In this document: one piece after another, positions 16,496 to 25,211 of the stretch | How the letters are laid out: the number at the start of each line of letters is the position of its first letter | Numbering within the stretch: the stretch's first letter is position 1 | NCBI RefSeq assembly: GCF_016464705.1 | Contig: NZ_JAEHOB010000007.1 | Coordinates: 1-64,000, forward strand | Direction of reading: 5' to 3' | Origin: Qaidamihabitans albus | GTDB taxonomy: Bacteria > Actinomycetota > Actinomycetes > Mycobacteriales > Pseudonocardiaceae | DNA length: 64,000 nt | Translations under genes and position numbers: made by a program | The notes under the pieces: model-generated | Databases searched by the model: none | What the model saw: the letters and a program-made list of their open reading frames with translations, nothing else | What the model was told of the DNA's origin: nothing

Positions 16496-18067
16496 ATGAA
16501 CGGCGCGCAGTCCCTGATCCGCACGCTGGTGGACGCCGGTGTCGACGTGTGTTTCGCCAACCCGGGCACGTCCGAGATGCACTTCGTCGCCGCCCTCGAC
16601 AGCGCCGGTGCCTCCGACGCCGGCGGGGAGATGCGCGCGGTGCTCGGCCTGGCCGAGGGCGTCGTGACCGGGGCGGCGGACGGCTACGCGCGCATAGCGG
16701 GCAAGCCGGCCGCGACGTTGCTGCACCTCGGCCCCGGTCTGGGCAACGGCCTGGCGAACCTGCACAACGCACGCCGGGCGCACACGCCGATCGTCAACGT
16801 CATCGGCGACCACGCGACCTACCACAAGCGCTACGACGCTCCGCTGGAGTCCGATATCGAGGCCGTCGCAGGTTCGCTCGGCGGCTGGGTCCGCCGTTCG
16901 GCCAGCACCGCGGACGTCGGTGCCGACGCCGCCGCTGCCGTCGCCGCCGCGCAGGACGCGCCCGGCCGGGTGGCCACACTCATCCTGCCCGCGGACGTCT
17001 CGTGGGGCGAGGGTGGAAAGGTCTGCGCGCCGGTTCCGCCGCGGGTGGCCAAGCCGGTGCCGGAGACCACGATCAAGAGCGTCGCCGAGGTGCTGCGCAC
17101 CGGCGAGCCGGTCGCGCTGCTGCTCGGCGGCGCCGCCTGCCGCGAGCGAGCCCTGCGGGCCGCGAACCGGATCGCGAACGCGACCGGGGCGAAGCCCTTC
17201 ATCGAGACGTTCCCGAGCCGGCTGGAGCGCGGCGCGGGCCTGCCCACGATCGAGCGGCTCGGCTACCTCGCCGAGCAGGTCGCCTACCAGCTCGACGGTG
17301 TCCGGCACGTCCTGCTGGCCGGCACGCGTTCGCCCGTCTCGTTCTTCGCCTACCCGGGCAAGGCGAGCGACCTCGTGCCCGAGGGCGCACAGGTGCACAC
17401 GCTGGCCGACGTCGACGACGACGTGACGAGTGCGCTGGAGCACCTGGCCGACGTCGTCGCCCCCGGCACGGAGCCGGTGCTGGCCGAGGCACGACGGCCG
17501 GAACTGCCCACCGGGGAGCTCACCGCGCAGAACTGGGTCGACGTGATCGGCGCGCTGCTGCCCGAGGGCGCGATCATCTCCGACGAGGCCGTGACGTCCG
17601 GCCTGCTGCTGCCCGCCGCGACAGCGGGCTCGCCCCGGCACGACGTGCTCACGCTCACCGGCGGCGCGATCGGCCAGGGGATTCCGCTGGCCACCGGTGC
17701 GGCGATCGCGGCCCCGGACCGGCCCGTGGTCAACCTGGAGTCCGACGGCAGCGCGCTCTACACGATCTCCGCACTGTGGACCCAGGCGCGGGAGAACCTG
17801 AACGTCACCACGGTGTTGCTGAACAACCGCGCCTACGCGATCCTGCGGATGGAGCTGCAGCGTGTCGGCGCCGAGACGTCCGGGCCGAAGGCGAACCAGC
17901 TACTCGATCTGTCCACTCCGGACATGGATTTCGTGCGGATCGCCGAGGGCATGGGCGTTCCCGCTACCAGGGCGAGCACGGCGGAGGAGCTGGCCGAGCA
18001 GTTCTCGCGTGCGCTCGCCGAGCCGGGACCACACCTGATCGACGCGATGGTGCCGCCGATCGTCTGA
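16496..18067 (+). CDS. Thiamine-diphosphate enzyme, benzoylformate decarboxylase/acetolactate synthase-like
   Basis: 523 residues with the PYR-central-PP layout. The cofactor-activating Glu is in VLGLAEGVVTGAADGYARI; LLHLGPGLGNGLANLHNA matches the benzoylformate decarboxylase segment that carries an active-site His. The Mg/TPP motif is NLESDGSALYTISALW through VLLNNRAYAILR, with SDGS instead of the usual GDGS. FANPGTSEMHF has Thr where benzoylformate decarboxylase has its active Ser. I therefore favour a 2-oxo acid decarboxylase or ligase over a true acetolactate synthase; no regulatory subunit gene is near. GAGGAGGA before ATG 16496. Probably co-transcribed with the flavin oxidase. Confidence 0.82.
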   Translation: MNGAQSLIRTLVDAGVDVCFANPGTSEMHFVAALDSAGASDAGGEMRAVLGLAEGVVTGAADGYARIAGKPAATLLHLGPGLGNGLANLHNARRAHTPIVNVIGDHATYHKRYDAPLESDIEAVAGSLGGWVRRSASTADVGADAAAAVAAAQDAPGRVATLILPADVSWGEGGKVCAPVPPRVAKPVPETTIKSVAEVLRTGEPVALLLGGAACRERALRAANRIANATGAKPFIETFPSRLERGAGLPTIERLGYLAEQVAYQLDGVRHVLLAGTRSPVSFFAYPGKASDLVPEGAQVHTLADVDDDVTSALEHLADVVAPGTEPVLAEARRPELPTGELTAQNWVDVIGALLPEGAIISDEAVTSGLLLPAATAGSPRHDVLTLTGGAIGQGIPLATGAAIAAPDRPVVNLESDGSALYTISALWTQARENLNVTTVLLNNRAYAILRMELQRVGAETSGPKANQLLDLSTPDMDFVRIAEGMGVPATRASTAEELAEQFSRALAEPGPHLIDAMVPPIV

Positions 18068-18185
18068 GCCGGGCGGGGATTCACAGGGAATTCCCAGGAT
18101 CCTCTGTGCGGGTGGAAAGGTTCGCGCGGTTGACTGGTGGCAGGCCGGCCGTCGGGGGTCCGGCCCCGCACGAGGAGGCCCAGCG

Positions 18186-18917
18186 ATGCTGACCACTCCG
18201 CACCTGCCACTGACGGTGCACACCCGGTCCGACGCGGCGAGCGACCGGGGACCGCGCGACATCAACGCCGACGCCGTGGCCACCCACACCGATCCGGCGA
18301 CCGGACGGATGGCCTTCGTCGTCGCCGACGGCATCGGCGACCACCTGCTCGCGGCGCGCGCCGCGCGGCTGGCCGCAGGCACCGCGGCGACCGCGGCCGC
18401 AGGGCACGGCGCCGCCGCCGGGTTGCGACAGGCCCAGCGGGAGCTGCGCACGCAGTTCGACCAGGCACGCGCCGACTGCGTGCTGATCGTCGCGGTGTAC
18501 CCGCCCACCGGGAAGGAGCACGCCGACGAAGTCTGCGAGCTGGCGTGGGTCGGCGACTGCCGCGCGTACCGGTGGAACGGGCGGGTGCTGCACCAGATCA
18601 CCGTGGACCACACCCTCGCCGAGTTCTGGCGGCTGCGCGGCGTGACGGCACCGGCCAGGATGGAGCACGTGGTGACGGACTCGGTCCGCACCGCCGACGA
18701 GGGCGACATCGGCCGCGCGCGGGTGGGCGCGGGCCCGGGCAGGCTGCTGCTGTGCAGCGACGGCGTGCACAAGAAGCTGGGGCTGGCGAAGGTCCGGGAG
18801 CTGCTGGCCGGGGGTGTGCCCGCCGGGGAGACCGCCTCGGCACTCGTACGGCAGGCCCGCCTTGCCGGAAGCGCGGACAACGCCACGGCGATCGTCGTGG
18901 ACCGCGCCGCGGTCTGA
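18186..18917 (+). CDS. PP2C-family (PPM) serine/threonine protein phosphatase
   Basis: 243 residues, a minimal single-domain PPM. Metal-binding motifs are visible: RGPRDINADAVA near the N-terminus, FVVADGIGDHLLA (DG motif), ELAWVGDCRAYRW, LLLCSDGVHKKL and GSADNATAIVV (final Asp-Asn). No membrane segment, kinase or FHA domain is attached, so it is a free cytoplasmic phosphatase. Neighbours are metabolic, and no partner kinase is in the window. ATG 18186 follows GAGG by about 6 nt. A strong hairpin follows the stop. Confidence 0.85.
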   Translation: MLTTPHLPLTVHTRSDAASDRGPRDINADAVATHTDPATGRMAFVVADGIGDHLLAARAARLAAGTAATAAAGHGAAAGLRQAQRELRTQFDQARADCVLIVAVYPPTGKEHADEVCELAWVGDCRAYRWNGRVLHQITVDHTLAEFWRLRGVTAPARMEHVVTDSVRTADEGDIGRARVGAGPGRLLLCSDGVHKKLGLAKVRELLAGGVPAGETASALVRQARLAGSADNATAIVVDRAAV

Positions 18918-18928
18918 ACCCGCGAAAC

Positions 18929-18965
18929 GGTGAAGGCCACCGGCGCCGTGCCGGTGGCCTTCACC
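18929..18965. terminator. Perfect hairpin between convergent PP2C and fadB genes
   Basis: 16-bp arms (18929-18944, GGTGAAGGCCACCGGC, and its exact complement 18950-18965) around a 5-nt loop. It starts 11 nt after the phosphatase stop and ends 10 nt before the fadB stop, so it would serve both strands. There is no T-run, as usual in high-GC actinobacteria. Confidence 0.8.
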
Positions 18966-18975
18966 GCGATCGGTG

Positions 18976-21147
18976 CTACTCGAAGAGCTCGCCCTTCTCA
19001 GCCCTGTCCACAAGCGACTGCGGCGGTTCGAAGTGGTCACCGTAGCGCTCGGCCAGCTCGCGCGCCCGCGCCACGAAGCCCTTCAGGCCACCCTCGTACT
19101 GGTTCATGTACTGCACGACACCACCGGTCCACGCCGGGAAGCCGATCCCGAAGATCGAGCCGATGTTCGCGTCCTGCACCGAGGTCAGCACGCCCTCGTC
19201 GAAGCACTTCACGGTCTCCAGCGCCTCGGCGAAGAGCATGCGCTCCTTGAGGTCGGCGAACGGCACCGTGGCACTGCCCGAGTTGAACGCCTCGCGCAGC
19301 CGCGGCCAGATGCGGACCCGCTTGCCCTCGGAGTCGTACTCGTAGAACCCGGCGCCGCTGGAGCGGCCCTTGCGGTCGAACTCGTCGATCATGCGGTCGA
19401 TGACCGCCTCGGACGGGTGCTCGTTCCAGGTGCCACCCTCCGCCTCGACGGCGGCCCTGGTCTCCTGCCGGATCTTGCGCGGCAGGGTCAGCGTCAGCTC
19501 GTCCATCAGCTGCAGTGGCGGCGCCGGGTAGCCCGCCTGCGCACCGGCCTGCTCGATGCTGGCCGGCTCGACGCCCTCACCGACGGCCGCGACCGCCTCG
19601 TTGATGAACGTGCCGATCACGCGGCTGGTGAAGAAGCCCCGGCTGTCGTTGACGACGATCGGGGTCTTCTTGATCTGCAGCGTGTAGTCGAACACCTTCG
19701 CCAGCGTGGCGTCGGAGGTCTTCTCCCCGCGGATGATCTCCACGAGCGGCATCTTGTCCACCGGCGAGAAGAAGTGGATGCCGATGAAGTCCTCCTGCCG
19801 CTGCACGCCCTCGGCGAGGCCCGTGATCGGCAGGGTCGAGGTGTTGGAGCCGAGCACCGCGTCCGGGTTGACGACGTTCTCGATCTCGCCGAACACCTTG
19901 TGTTTGAGCTCGGTGCTCTCGAATACGGCCTCGATCACGAAGTCGACACCGGCGAAGTCGGCGGGGTCGGCCGTCGGCTTGATCCGCGCGAGCAGCGCGT
20001 CCGACTTCTCCTTGGTGGTCTTGCCGCGCTTGAGCGCCTTCTCCTCGAGCTTGGCCGCGTAGCCCTTGCCCTTCTCGGCGTTCTCCTGGGAGACGTCCTT
20101 GAGCACCACGTCGATCCCGGCCTTGGCCGACACGTACGCGATCGCGGCGCCCATCATCCCGGCACCGAGCACGCCGACCTTCTTCGCGGTGTACTTCTCG
20201 AAGCCGTCCGGACGGGAGCCACCGGAGTTGATGTGCTGCAGGTCGAAGAAGAACGCCTTGGTCATGTTCTTCGCGACCTGGCCGGTCGCCAGGCTGACGA
20301 AGTAACGGGTCTCGATCAGCGACGCGGTCTCGAAGTCCACCTGCGCGCCTTCGACGGCCGCGGCCAGGATCGCGCGCGGCGCGGGCATCGGCGCGCCCTT
20401 GAGCTGCTTGCGCAGGTTGGCCGGAAAGGCGGGCAGGTTAGCCGCGAAGCTCGGGTTGGACGGCGTCCCACCGGGGATCTTGTAACCCTCGGTGTCCCAC
20501 GGCTGGGTGTGCGCGCCGGGGTTGGCCTTGATCCACTCCTTGGCCTTCGGCAGGAGCTCGTCGACCGAGTCCACGAGCTCGTGCACAAGGCCGAGCTCCA
20601 GCGCCTTGGCCGGCTTGTGCCGCTGCCCCTGCACCAGCACGTTCATGATCGCGTTCTGGATGCCGAGCAGCCGCACGGTGCGCACGATGCCACCGCCACC
20701 GGGCAGCAGGCCGAGCGTGACCTCGGGCAGACCGATCTGGCTGCCCTTCACGTCGGCGGCGATGCGGTGGTGGCAGGCCAGCGCGAGCTCGAGGCCGCCG
20801 CCGAGGGCGGCACCGTTGATGGCGGCAACCACCGGCTTGCCGAAGGTCTCCAGCCTGCGCAGCCCGGCCTTGAGCTCGGCACCGCCGCGCGTGATCTCCT
20901 CGGCGTGCTCCGGCCGCGCCTGGATCAGGTCGTTGAGGTCGCCACCGGCGAAGAAGGTCTTCTTCGCGGAGGTGAGCACGACGCCGGTGATCGAGTCCTT
21001 CTCGGCCTCGAGCCGGTCGGCGATCACGCCGAGCGAGGAGCGGAAGTCGGCGTTCATCGTGTTCGCCGACTGCTTCGGGTCATCGAGCGTGAGCACGACG
21101 ATGCCGTCGGAGTCCTGCTCCCAGCGGATGGTCTTCGATTCAGTCAT
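18976..21147 (-). CDS. fadB: Fatty-acid beta-oxidation multifunctional protein: enoyl-CoA hydratase / 3-hydroxyacyl-CoA dehydrogenase
   Basis: 723 residues, matching mycobacterial FadB (about 720). The N-terminal crotonase domain has the oxyanion segment INGAALGGGLELALACHHRIA and PEVTLGLLPGGGGIVR with its catalytic Glu. The central NAD domain starts VGVLGAGMMGAAIAYVSA; SNTSTLPITGLAEG and IGIHFFSPVDKMPLVEIIRG (catalytic His) follow, and the C-terminal domain has RGFFTSRV. It hydrates 2-enoyl-CoA and oxidises the 3-hydroxyacyl-CoA. Fourteen bp separate it from the upstream thiolase gene, giving a classic fadA-fadB operon. Confidence 0.93.
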   Translation of the reverse strand: MTESKTIRWEQDSDGIVVLTLDDPKQSANTMNADFRSSLGVIADRLEAEKDSITGVVLTSAKKTFFAGGDLNDLIQARPEHAEEITRGGAELKAGLRRLETFGKPVVAAINGAALGGGLELALACHHRIAADVKGSQIGLPEVTLGLLPGGGGIVRTVRLLGIQNAIMNVLVQGQRHKPAKALELGLVHELVDSVDELLPKAKEWIKANPGAHTQPWDTEGYKIPGGTPSNPSFAANLPAFPANLRKQLKGAPMPAPRAILAAAVEGAQVDFETASLIETRYFVSLATGQVAKNMTKAFFFDLQHINSGGSRPDGFEKYTAKKVGVLGAGMMGAAIAYVSAKAGIDVVLKDVSQENAEKGKGYAAKLEEKALKRGKTTKEKSDALLARIKPTADPADFAGVDFVIEAVFESTELKHKVFGEIENVVNPDAVLGSNTSTLPITGLAEGVQRQEDFIGIHFFSPVDKMPLVEIIRGEKTSDATLAKVFDYTLQIKKTPIVVNDSRGFFTSRVIGTFINEAVAAVGEGVEPASIEQAGAQAGYPAPPLQLMDELTLTLPRKIRQETRAAVEAEGGTWNEHPSEAVIDRMIDEFDRKGRSSGAGFYEYDSEGKRVRIWPRLREAFNSGSATVPFADLKERMLFAEALETVKCFDEGVLTSVQDANIGSIFGIGFPAWTGGVVQYMNQYEGGLKGFVARARELAERYGDHFEPPQSLVDRAEKGELFE

Positions 21148-21161
21148 TGTGGTCTCGTCCC

Positions 21162-22373
21162 TCACACGCGCTCGATGATCGTGGCGGCACCCATGCCGCC
21201 GCCAATGCACAACGTGACCAGTGCCCGCCGGGCCTGCCTGCGTTCGAGCTCGTCCACCATCGTCCCGAGGATCATCGCGCCGGTCGCGCCGAGCGGGTGG
21301 CCCATCGCGATGGCACCGCCGTTGACGTTGACCTTCTCCTCCGGGATCTTCAGGTCCTTCATCCACTTGAGCACGACGGAGGCGAAGGCCTCGTTCAACT
21401 CGAACAGGTCGATGTCGTCGATGGTCAGCCCGGCCTTGTCCAGTACCTTCTGCGTGGCCGGTGTGGGACCGGTGAGCATGATCGTCGGGTCCGACCCGGT
21501 GACCGCCGTCGCGACGACGCGTGCCCTCGGCGTCATGCCGATGGTCCTGCCGACCTCCTCGTCGCCGACCAGCACGATGGCCGCGCCGTCGACGATGCCG
21601 GAGGAGTTGCCGCCGGTGTGGACGTGGTCGATGCTCTCGACCCAGTGGTACTTCTGCAGCGCCACCGCGTCGAAGCCGCCCATCTCGCCGATGCCCTCGA
21701 AGGCAGGCTTGAGCTTGCGCAGGGACTCCAGCGTGGTGCCGGGCCTGCGATGCTCGTCGTGGTCGAGGATCGTCACGCCGTTCAGGTCCTTGACCGGCAC
21801 GACGGACTTCGCGAAGTAGCCACCCGCCCACGCGGCCTCGGCCTTCTCCTGCGAGCGCACCGCGAACGCGTCCACGTCCTCCCGCGAGAAGCCCTCGATG
21901 GTGGCGATCAGGTCGGCGCCGATGCCCTGCGGCACGAAGTACGTGTCGTAGTTCGTCGCCGGGTCGGTGAACATCGCGCCGCCGTCGGACCCCATCGGCA
22001 CCCGCGACATGGACTCCACACCGCCACCGATCAGCAGCCGCTCGAAGCCCGAGCGCACCCGCTGGGCCGTCTGGTTCACGGCCTCGAGGCCGGACGCGCA
22101 GAACCGGTTGAGCTGCACCCCGGCGACCGTGTCGGGCAGGCCCGCCGCCATCGACGCGGCCCGCGCGATGTCCGCGCCCTGGTCACCGACGGGCGACACC
22201 ACACCGAGGACGATGTCGTCGATGACGGCCGGATCCAGGTCCGGGTGCCGGGACTTGAGCTCGTTGAGCAGGCCGACGACGAGATCGATCGGCTTGGTCC
22301 CGTGCAGGGATCCGCCCTTGTTCTTGCCACGAGGCGTGCGGAGCGCCTCGTAGATGAACGCCTCTGTACTCAC
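21162..22373 (-). CDS. fadA: Acetyl-CoA acyltransferase (thiolase)
   Basis: 403 residues, the same length as mycobacterial FadA. Nucleophile Cys is in [16 protein letters not shown] near residue 90; [13 protein letters not shown], the His of [25 protein letters not shown] and the second Cys in [13 protein letters not shown] complete the thiolase site. It cleaves 3-ketoacyl-CoA to acetyl-CoA and a shortened acyl-CoA. GTG 22373 is preferred (start [16 protein letters not shown]) with AGGAAGGA upstream; an upstream extension to 22424 has no family match. Transcribed first, with fadB downstream, from the promoter at 22441-22469. Confidence 0.93.
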   Translation of the reverse strand: MSTEAFIYEALRTPRGKNKGGSLHGTKPIDLVVGLLNELKSRHPDLDPAVIDDIVLGVVSPVGDQGADIARAASMAAGLPDTVAGVQLNRFCASGLEAVNQTAQRVRSGFERLLIGGGVESMSRVPMGSDGGAMFTDPATNYDTYFVPQGIGADLIATIEGFSREDVDAFAVRSQEKAEAAWAGGYFAKSVVPVKDLNGVTILDHDEHRRPGTTLESLRKLKPAFEGIGEMGGFDAVALQKYHWVESIDHVHTGGNSSGIVDGAAIVLVGDEEVGRTIGMTPRARVVATAVTGSDPTIMLTGPTPATQKVLDKAGLTIDDIDLFELNEAFASVVLKWMKDLKIPEEKVNVNGGAIAMGHPLGATGAMILGTMVDELERRQARRALVTLCIGGGMGAATIIERV

Positions 22374-22440
22374 ACCAACGGTCCTTCCTGGCGAGTGGCG
22401 GCAATGCTGAGATGCTGGCTTCAACGCTAATCGCCACTAA

Positions 22441-22501
22441 CATAATCCTGCTTCGGCCCATGCTGTCAACGGTTTGTCATGCGGTCAACAGCCGCTATTG
22501 T
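22441..22501. promoter_or_regulatory. Divergent promoters of fadA and the double TetR gene
   Basis: Minus strand: -35 TTGACA (22464-22469), 17-bp spacer, -10 ATTATG (22441-22446) for fadA. Plus strand: -35 TTGTCA (22474-22479), 16-bp spacer, -10 TATTGT (22496-22501) for the regulator. The two -35 boxes are only 4 bp apart, so one repressor could shut both. GTCAAC occurs twice nearby (22465 and 22484 regions) as a possible half-site. Confidence 0.55.
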
Positions 22502-22511
22502 GGGCTCACCT

Positions 22512-23702
22512 ATGGACCAGCCGAGAACCAAGCGCCCTCGTGACCGGCGACACCAGATCGCCGCCGTCGCCTCCGAGCTCTTCCGCGCCCGCGGCTACCA
22601 CGGCGTCGGCATCAACGACATAGCGGCGGCGGCCGGCGTCACGGGGCCCGCCCTGTACCGGCACTTCGCCGACAAGCAGGCCATCCTCGCCCACGTGCTG
22701 CTCGCCGGCATCGAGGAGATGGAGGCGGCGACGGCGAGCGCGCTCGCGGACGCGGAGCCGACACCCGCCCAGGTCCACGCCCTGCTCACGCGGCTCGCGA
22801 CGAAGTCGGTCGAGCGCCGCGAGGTGGCCGCGCTGTGGCGCTGGGAGGGGCGGCATCTGGACCGGGAGACGCAGCGCGCGATCCGGCAACGGTCCTCGGC
22901 GATGCTCGCCATGTGGACCAAGGTCCTGCTGAACCTGCGCGGCGAGCTGGCGGCCGAGGACGCCGAACTGCTGTGCTGGGCGGGGCTGTCCGTGTTCGGC
23001 AGCGTATCGGTGCACCACACCAGCGTCGCCAAGCGGCGCTTCGGGCAGCTGCTCGTGGACATCGCACTGCGTGTGGTGCACGCCACCCTGCCAGAGCCGG
23101 AGGCCGCGCCGTCGCCGGAGCCGCCACTGCCCACGCTCGGCGGGCGGTCCCGCCGCGAGGAACTGCTCACCGCGGCGACCGAGCTGTTCCAGAAGCGCGG
23201 CTTCCACGCGGTGAGCATGGAGGACATCGGCAAGGCGGCCGGTATCGCCGGGCCGAGCGTCTACCGGCACTTCCCGAGCAAGGCGAGCCTGCTCGGGGCG
23301 ATCGGGCGGCGCGCAGCCGACCGGCTCGCCCTGGGCGCCGACCACGCGTTGCGCACGAGCGCGCCGCGGGACGAGCGGGAGGCGCTGCGCAGGCTCGCCG
23401 AGTCCTATGTCCGGACACTCACCGGCTCACCCGAACTGCTGGTGTCGTTCTCGGTGGACCGCGTGCACATCGACGAGCGGGACAAGGCGGAGCTGCTGCG
23501 GATCCAGCGGGACTACGTCGCCCAGTGGGTGCGCCTGCTCGGTACCGTGCACCCCGAGCTGAACCACAGGGAAGCGAAGATCACCGCGCACGCGGCGCTG
23601 ACGATCGCCAACGACCTGGCCCGCACCCGGCGCGTCAACGCGCGGCCGAACCTGGACGCCGAGCTGCTCACGCTGATGACGGCGGTACTGGACATCTCGT
23701 AG
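22512..23702 (+). CDS. Double-headed TetR family regulator (two TetR_N domains in one chain)
   Basis: 396 residues, twice a normal TetR. The first HTH is near residues 10-62 (AAVASELFRARGYHGVGINDI, VTGPALYRHFADKQAI) and the second near 213-263 (ATELFQKRGFHAVSMEDI, IAGPSVYRHFPSKASL). Each is followed by an alpha-helical ligand region; a Pro/Glu-rich linker near 197-208 joins them. The polypeptide is thus a covalent TetR pseudo-dimer. Divergent from fadA-fadB and followed by two acyl-CoA dehydrogenases, it most likely controls fatty-acid degradation in response to acyl-CoA. ATG 22512 begins MDQPRTKRPRDRR. Confidence 0.85.
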   Translation: MDQPRTKRPRDRRHQIAAVASELFRARGYHGVGINDIAAAAGVTGPALYRHFADKQAILAHVLLAGIEEMEAATASALADAEPTPAQVHALLTRLATKSVERREVAALWRWEGRHLDRETQRAIRQRSSAMLAMWTKVLLNLRGELAAEDAELLCWAGLSVFGSVSVHHTSVAKRRFGQLLVDIALRVVHATLPEPEAAPSPEPPLPTLGGRSRREELLTAATELFQKRGFHAVSMEDIGKAAGIAGPSVYRHFPSKASLLGAIGRRAADRLALGADHALRTSAPRDEREALRRLAESYVRTLTGSPELLVSFSVDRVHIDERDKAELLRIQRDYVAQWVRLLGTVHPELNHREAKITAHAALTIANDLARTRRVNARPNLDAELLTLMTAVLDIS

Positions 23703-23757
23703 GTCGCGCCATCGGCGACAGCCCGGCCGTACTGGCGCGGGAACTCCGGACACGCTA

Positions 23758-23775
23758 ACCTACTCACGAGTAGGT
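23758..23775. promoter_or_regulatory. 18-bp palindromic operator before the acyl-CoA dehydrogenase pair
   Basis: ACCTACTCACGAGTAGGT, 8-bp arms around an AC centre, fully symmetric, 16 nt before the GTG of the first acyl-CoA dehydrogenase. Size and symmetry fit a TetR operator; the double TetR gene just upstream is one candidate, but the same sequence is not seen in that gene's own promoter. Confidence 0.6.
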
Positions 23776-23791
23776 ATGTGAGGGGAGAGCC

Positions 23792-25123
23792 GTGGGCCAA
23801 GAGACACCGCAGCGGAGGCGCGACGCGATGGGCGTCGGCCTGGCCGCGCTGACCAAGCTGGCCGGGACCAGGACGCTCGACCGCGTCGGACTGCGCGGGC
23901 CGGTCGAGAACCTCGTCTCGGCGGCCACCCGCAACGGCTTCCGCGCCGCCGGAGCGGCGGGCCGGACGTTCAAGGCAGCTCAGCGGCTGGGCGGGCCGGC
24001 CAGGCCGGCGCCCGCGCCCGACACCGGGCTGTTCGACCTGGCGCCCGGCGAAGAGCAACAGATGATCGTGGACACCGTCGGCGAGTTCGCGGCCGAGCAG
24101 CTGCGGCCGGCCGCGGCCGAGGCGGACGCCAAGCTTGCGCCGCCGGACGGGCTGCTGAGCAGGGCGGCCGAGCTCGGCGTGACGCTCGTCGGTATCCCCG
24201 AGGAGTTGGGCGGGATCGGCACGGAGCGGTCCGTGGTGACCAACGTGCTTGTCGGGGAGGCGCTCGCGCACGGCGACATGGGCCTGGCCGTGGCCGTGCT
24301 CGCCCCGTCCGCGGTGAGCACGGCGCTCGTGCAGTGGGGCGACGAGCACCAGCAGGCGACGTACCTGCCCGCGTTCGTGGGCGACAACGTGCCCGCCGCC
24401 GCACTCGCGGTGCAGGAGCGCAAGGCGCTGTACGACCCGTTCAAGCCGGCCACCCGTGCCCGGCGTACCCCGAAGGGCTACCAGCTCGACGGCGTGAAGT
24501 CGCTCGTGCCGCGTGCCGCCGAGGCTGAGCTGTTCATCGTCTCCGCCGACCTCGAAGGCCGTGGACCCGCGCTGTTCATCGTGGAGTCGTCGACGGCGGG
24601 CGTGACGATCGAACCGGAGCCCGCGATGGGGCTGCGCGGCGCGGCGACCGGAAGGCTCCATCTGGACAAGGTGTCGCTGCCCGGCTCGGCGCTGCTCGGC
24701 GGCGGTTCGGCCGAGACGTTCACCGAGCTGGTGCGGCTGTCCCGGCTGGGCTGGGCGGCGCTGGCGTGCGGCACGGCGAAGGCCGTGCTCGACTACGTCG
24801 TCCCGTACGTGAACGAGCGGCAGGCCTTCGGCGAGCCGATCAGCCACCGCCAGGGCGTCGCGTTCCAGGTCGCCGACATCGGGATCGAGCTGGAGGGCAT
24901 GCGGCTGGTCACGCTGCGCGCGGCGGCCAGGGCGGAACAGGGCAAGCCGTTCGCCCGCGAGGTGGCGCTGGCCCGCAAGCTGGCGACGGACAAGGGGATG
25001 CAGATCGGCAGCGCCGGTGTGCAGCTGCTCGGCGGGCACGGCTTCGTCAAGGAGCACCCGGTCGAGCGCTGGTACCGCGACCTGCGTGCCATCGGCGTCC
25101 TCGAAGGCGTCCTCCTCCCATAA
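23792..25123 (+). CDS. Acyl-CoA dehydrogenase with long N-terminal extension
   Basis: 443 residues. About 85 residues of Ala/Arg/Gly-rich sequence precede the dehydrogenase fold, which begins near DLAPGEEQQMIVDTVGEFAAEQLRP. FAD/substrate segments include GIPEELGGIG, MGLAVAVLAPSAVS, and the C-terminal GVQLLGGHGFVKEHPVERWYRDLRAIGVLEGV. The usual YEGT motif reads LEGV and the protein stops three residues later, so the last helix of a typical acyl-CoA dehydrogenase is missing while the candidate catalytic Glu remains. It resembles the FadE24 half of the mycobacterial fadE24-fadE23 pair. GTG 23792 follows GGGGAGAG. Confidence 0.78.
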   Translation: MGQETPQRRRDAMGVGLAALTKLAGTRTLDRVGLRGPVENLVSAATRNGFRAAGAAGRTFKAAQRLGGPARPAPAPDTGLFDLAPGEEQQMIVDTVGEFAAEQLRPAAAEADAKLAPPDGLLSRAAELGVTLVGIPEELGGIGTERSVVTNVLVGEALAHGDMGLAVAVLAPSAVSTALVQWGDEHQQATYLPAFVGDNVPAAALAVQERKALYDPFKPATRARRTPKGYQLDGVKSLVPRAAEAELFIVSADLEGRGPALFIVESSTAGVTIEPEPAMGLRGAATGRLHLDKVSLPGSALLGGGSAETFTELVRLSRLGWAALACGTAKAVLDYVVPYVNERQAFGEPISHRQGVAFQVADIGIELEGMRLVTLRAAARAEQGKPFAREVALARKLATDKGMQIGSAGVQLLGGHGFVKEHPVERWYRDLRAIGVLEGVLLP

Positions 25124-25149
25124 CCCACCCAGCCACCCAGCCACCCGCC

Positions 25150-25193
25150 TCGTGAGTGGCCACCCGAGTTAGAACTCGCGTACGCACTCACGA
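25150..25193 (+). repeat. 44-bp dispersed palindrome, copy 4
   Basis: Perfect outer arms and perfect inner CGAGTT-AG-AACTCG. Lies between the tandem acyl-CoA dehydrogenase genes, 26 nt after one stop and 18 nt before the next start. Confidence 0.92.
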
Positions 25194-25211
25194 CCATCGC
25201 GAAGGGTCACC

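Noticed and set aside
18973-21819. Long plus-strand frame antisense to fadB/fadA
   Set aside because: Spans two real genes and their gap; product lacks any recognisable motif.
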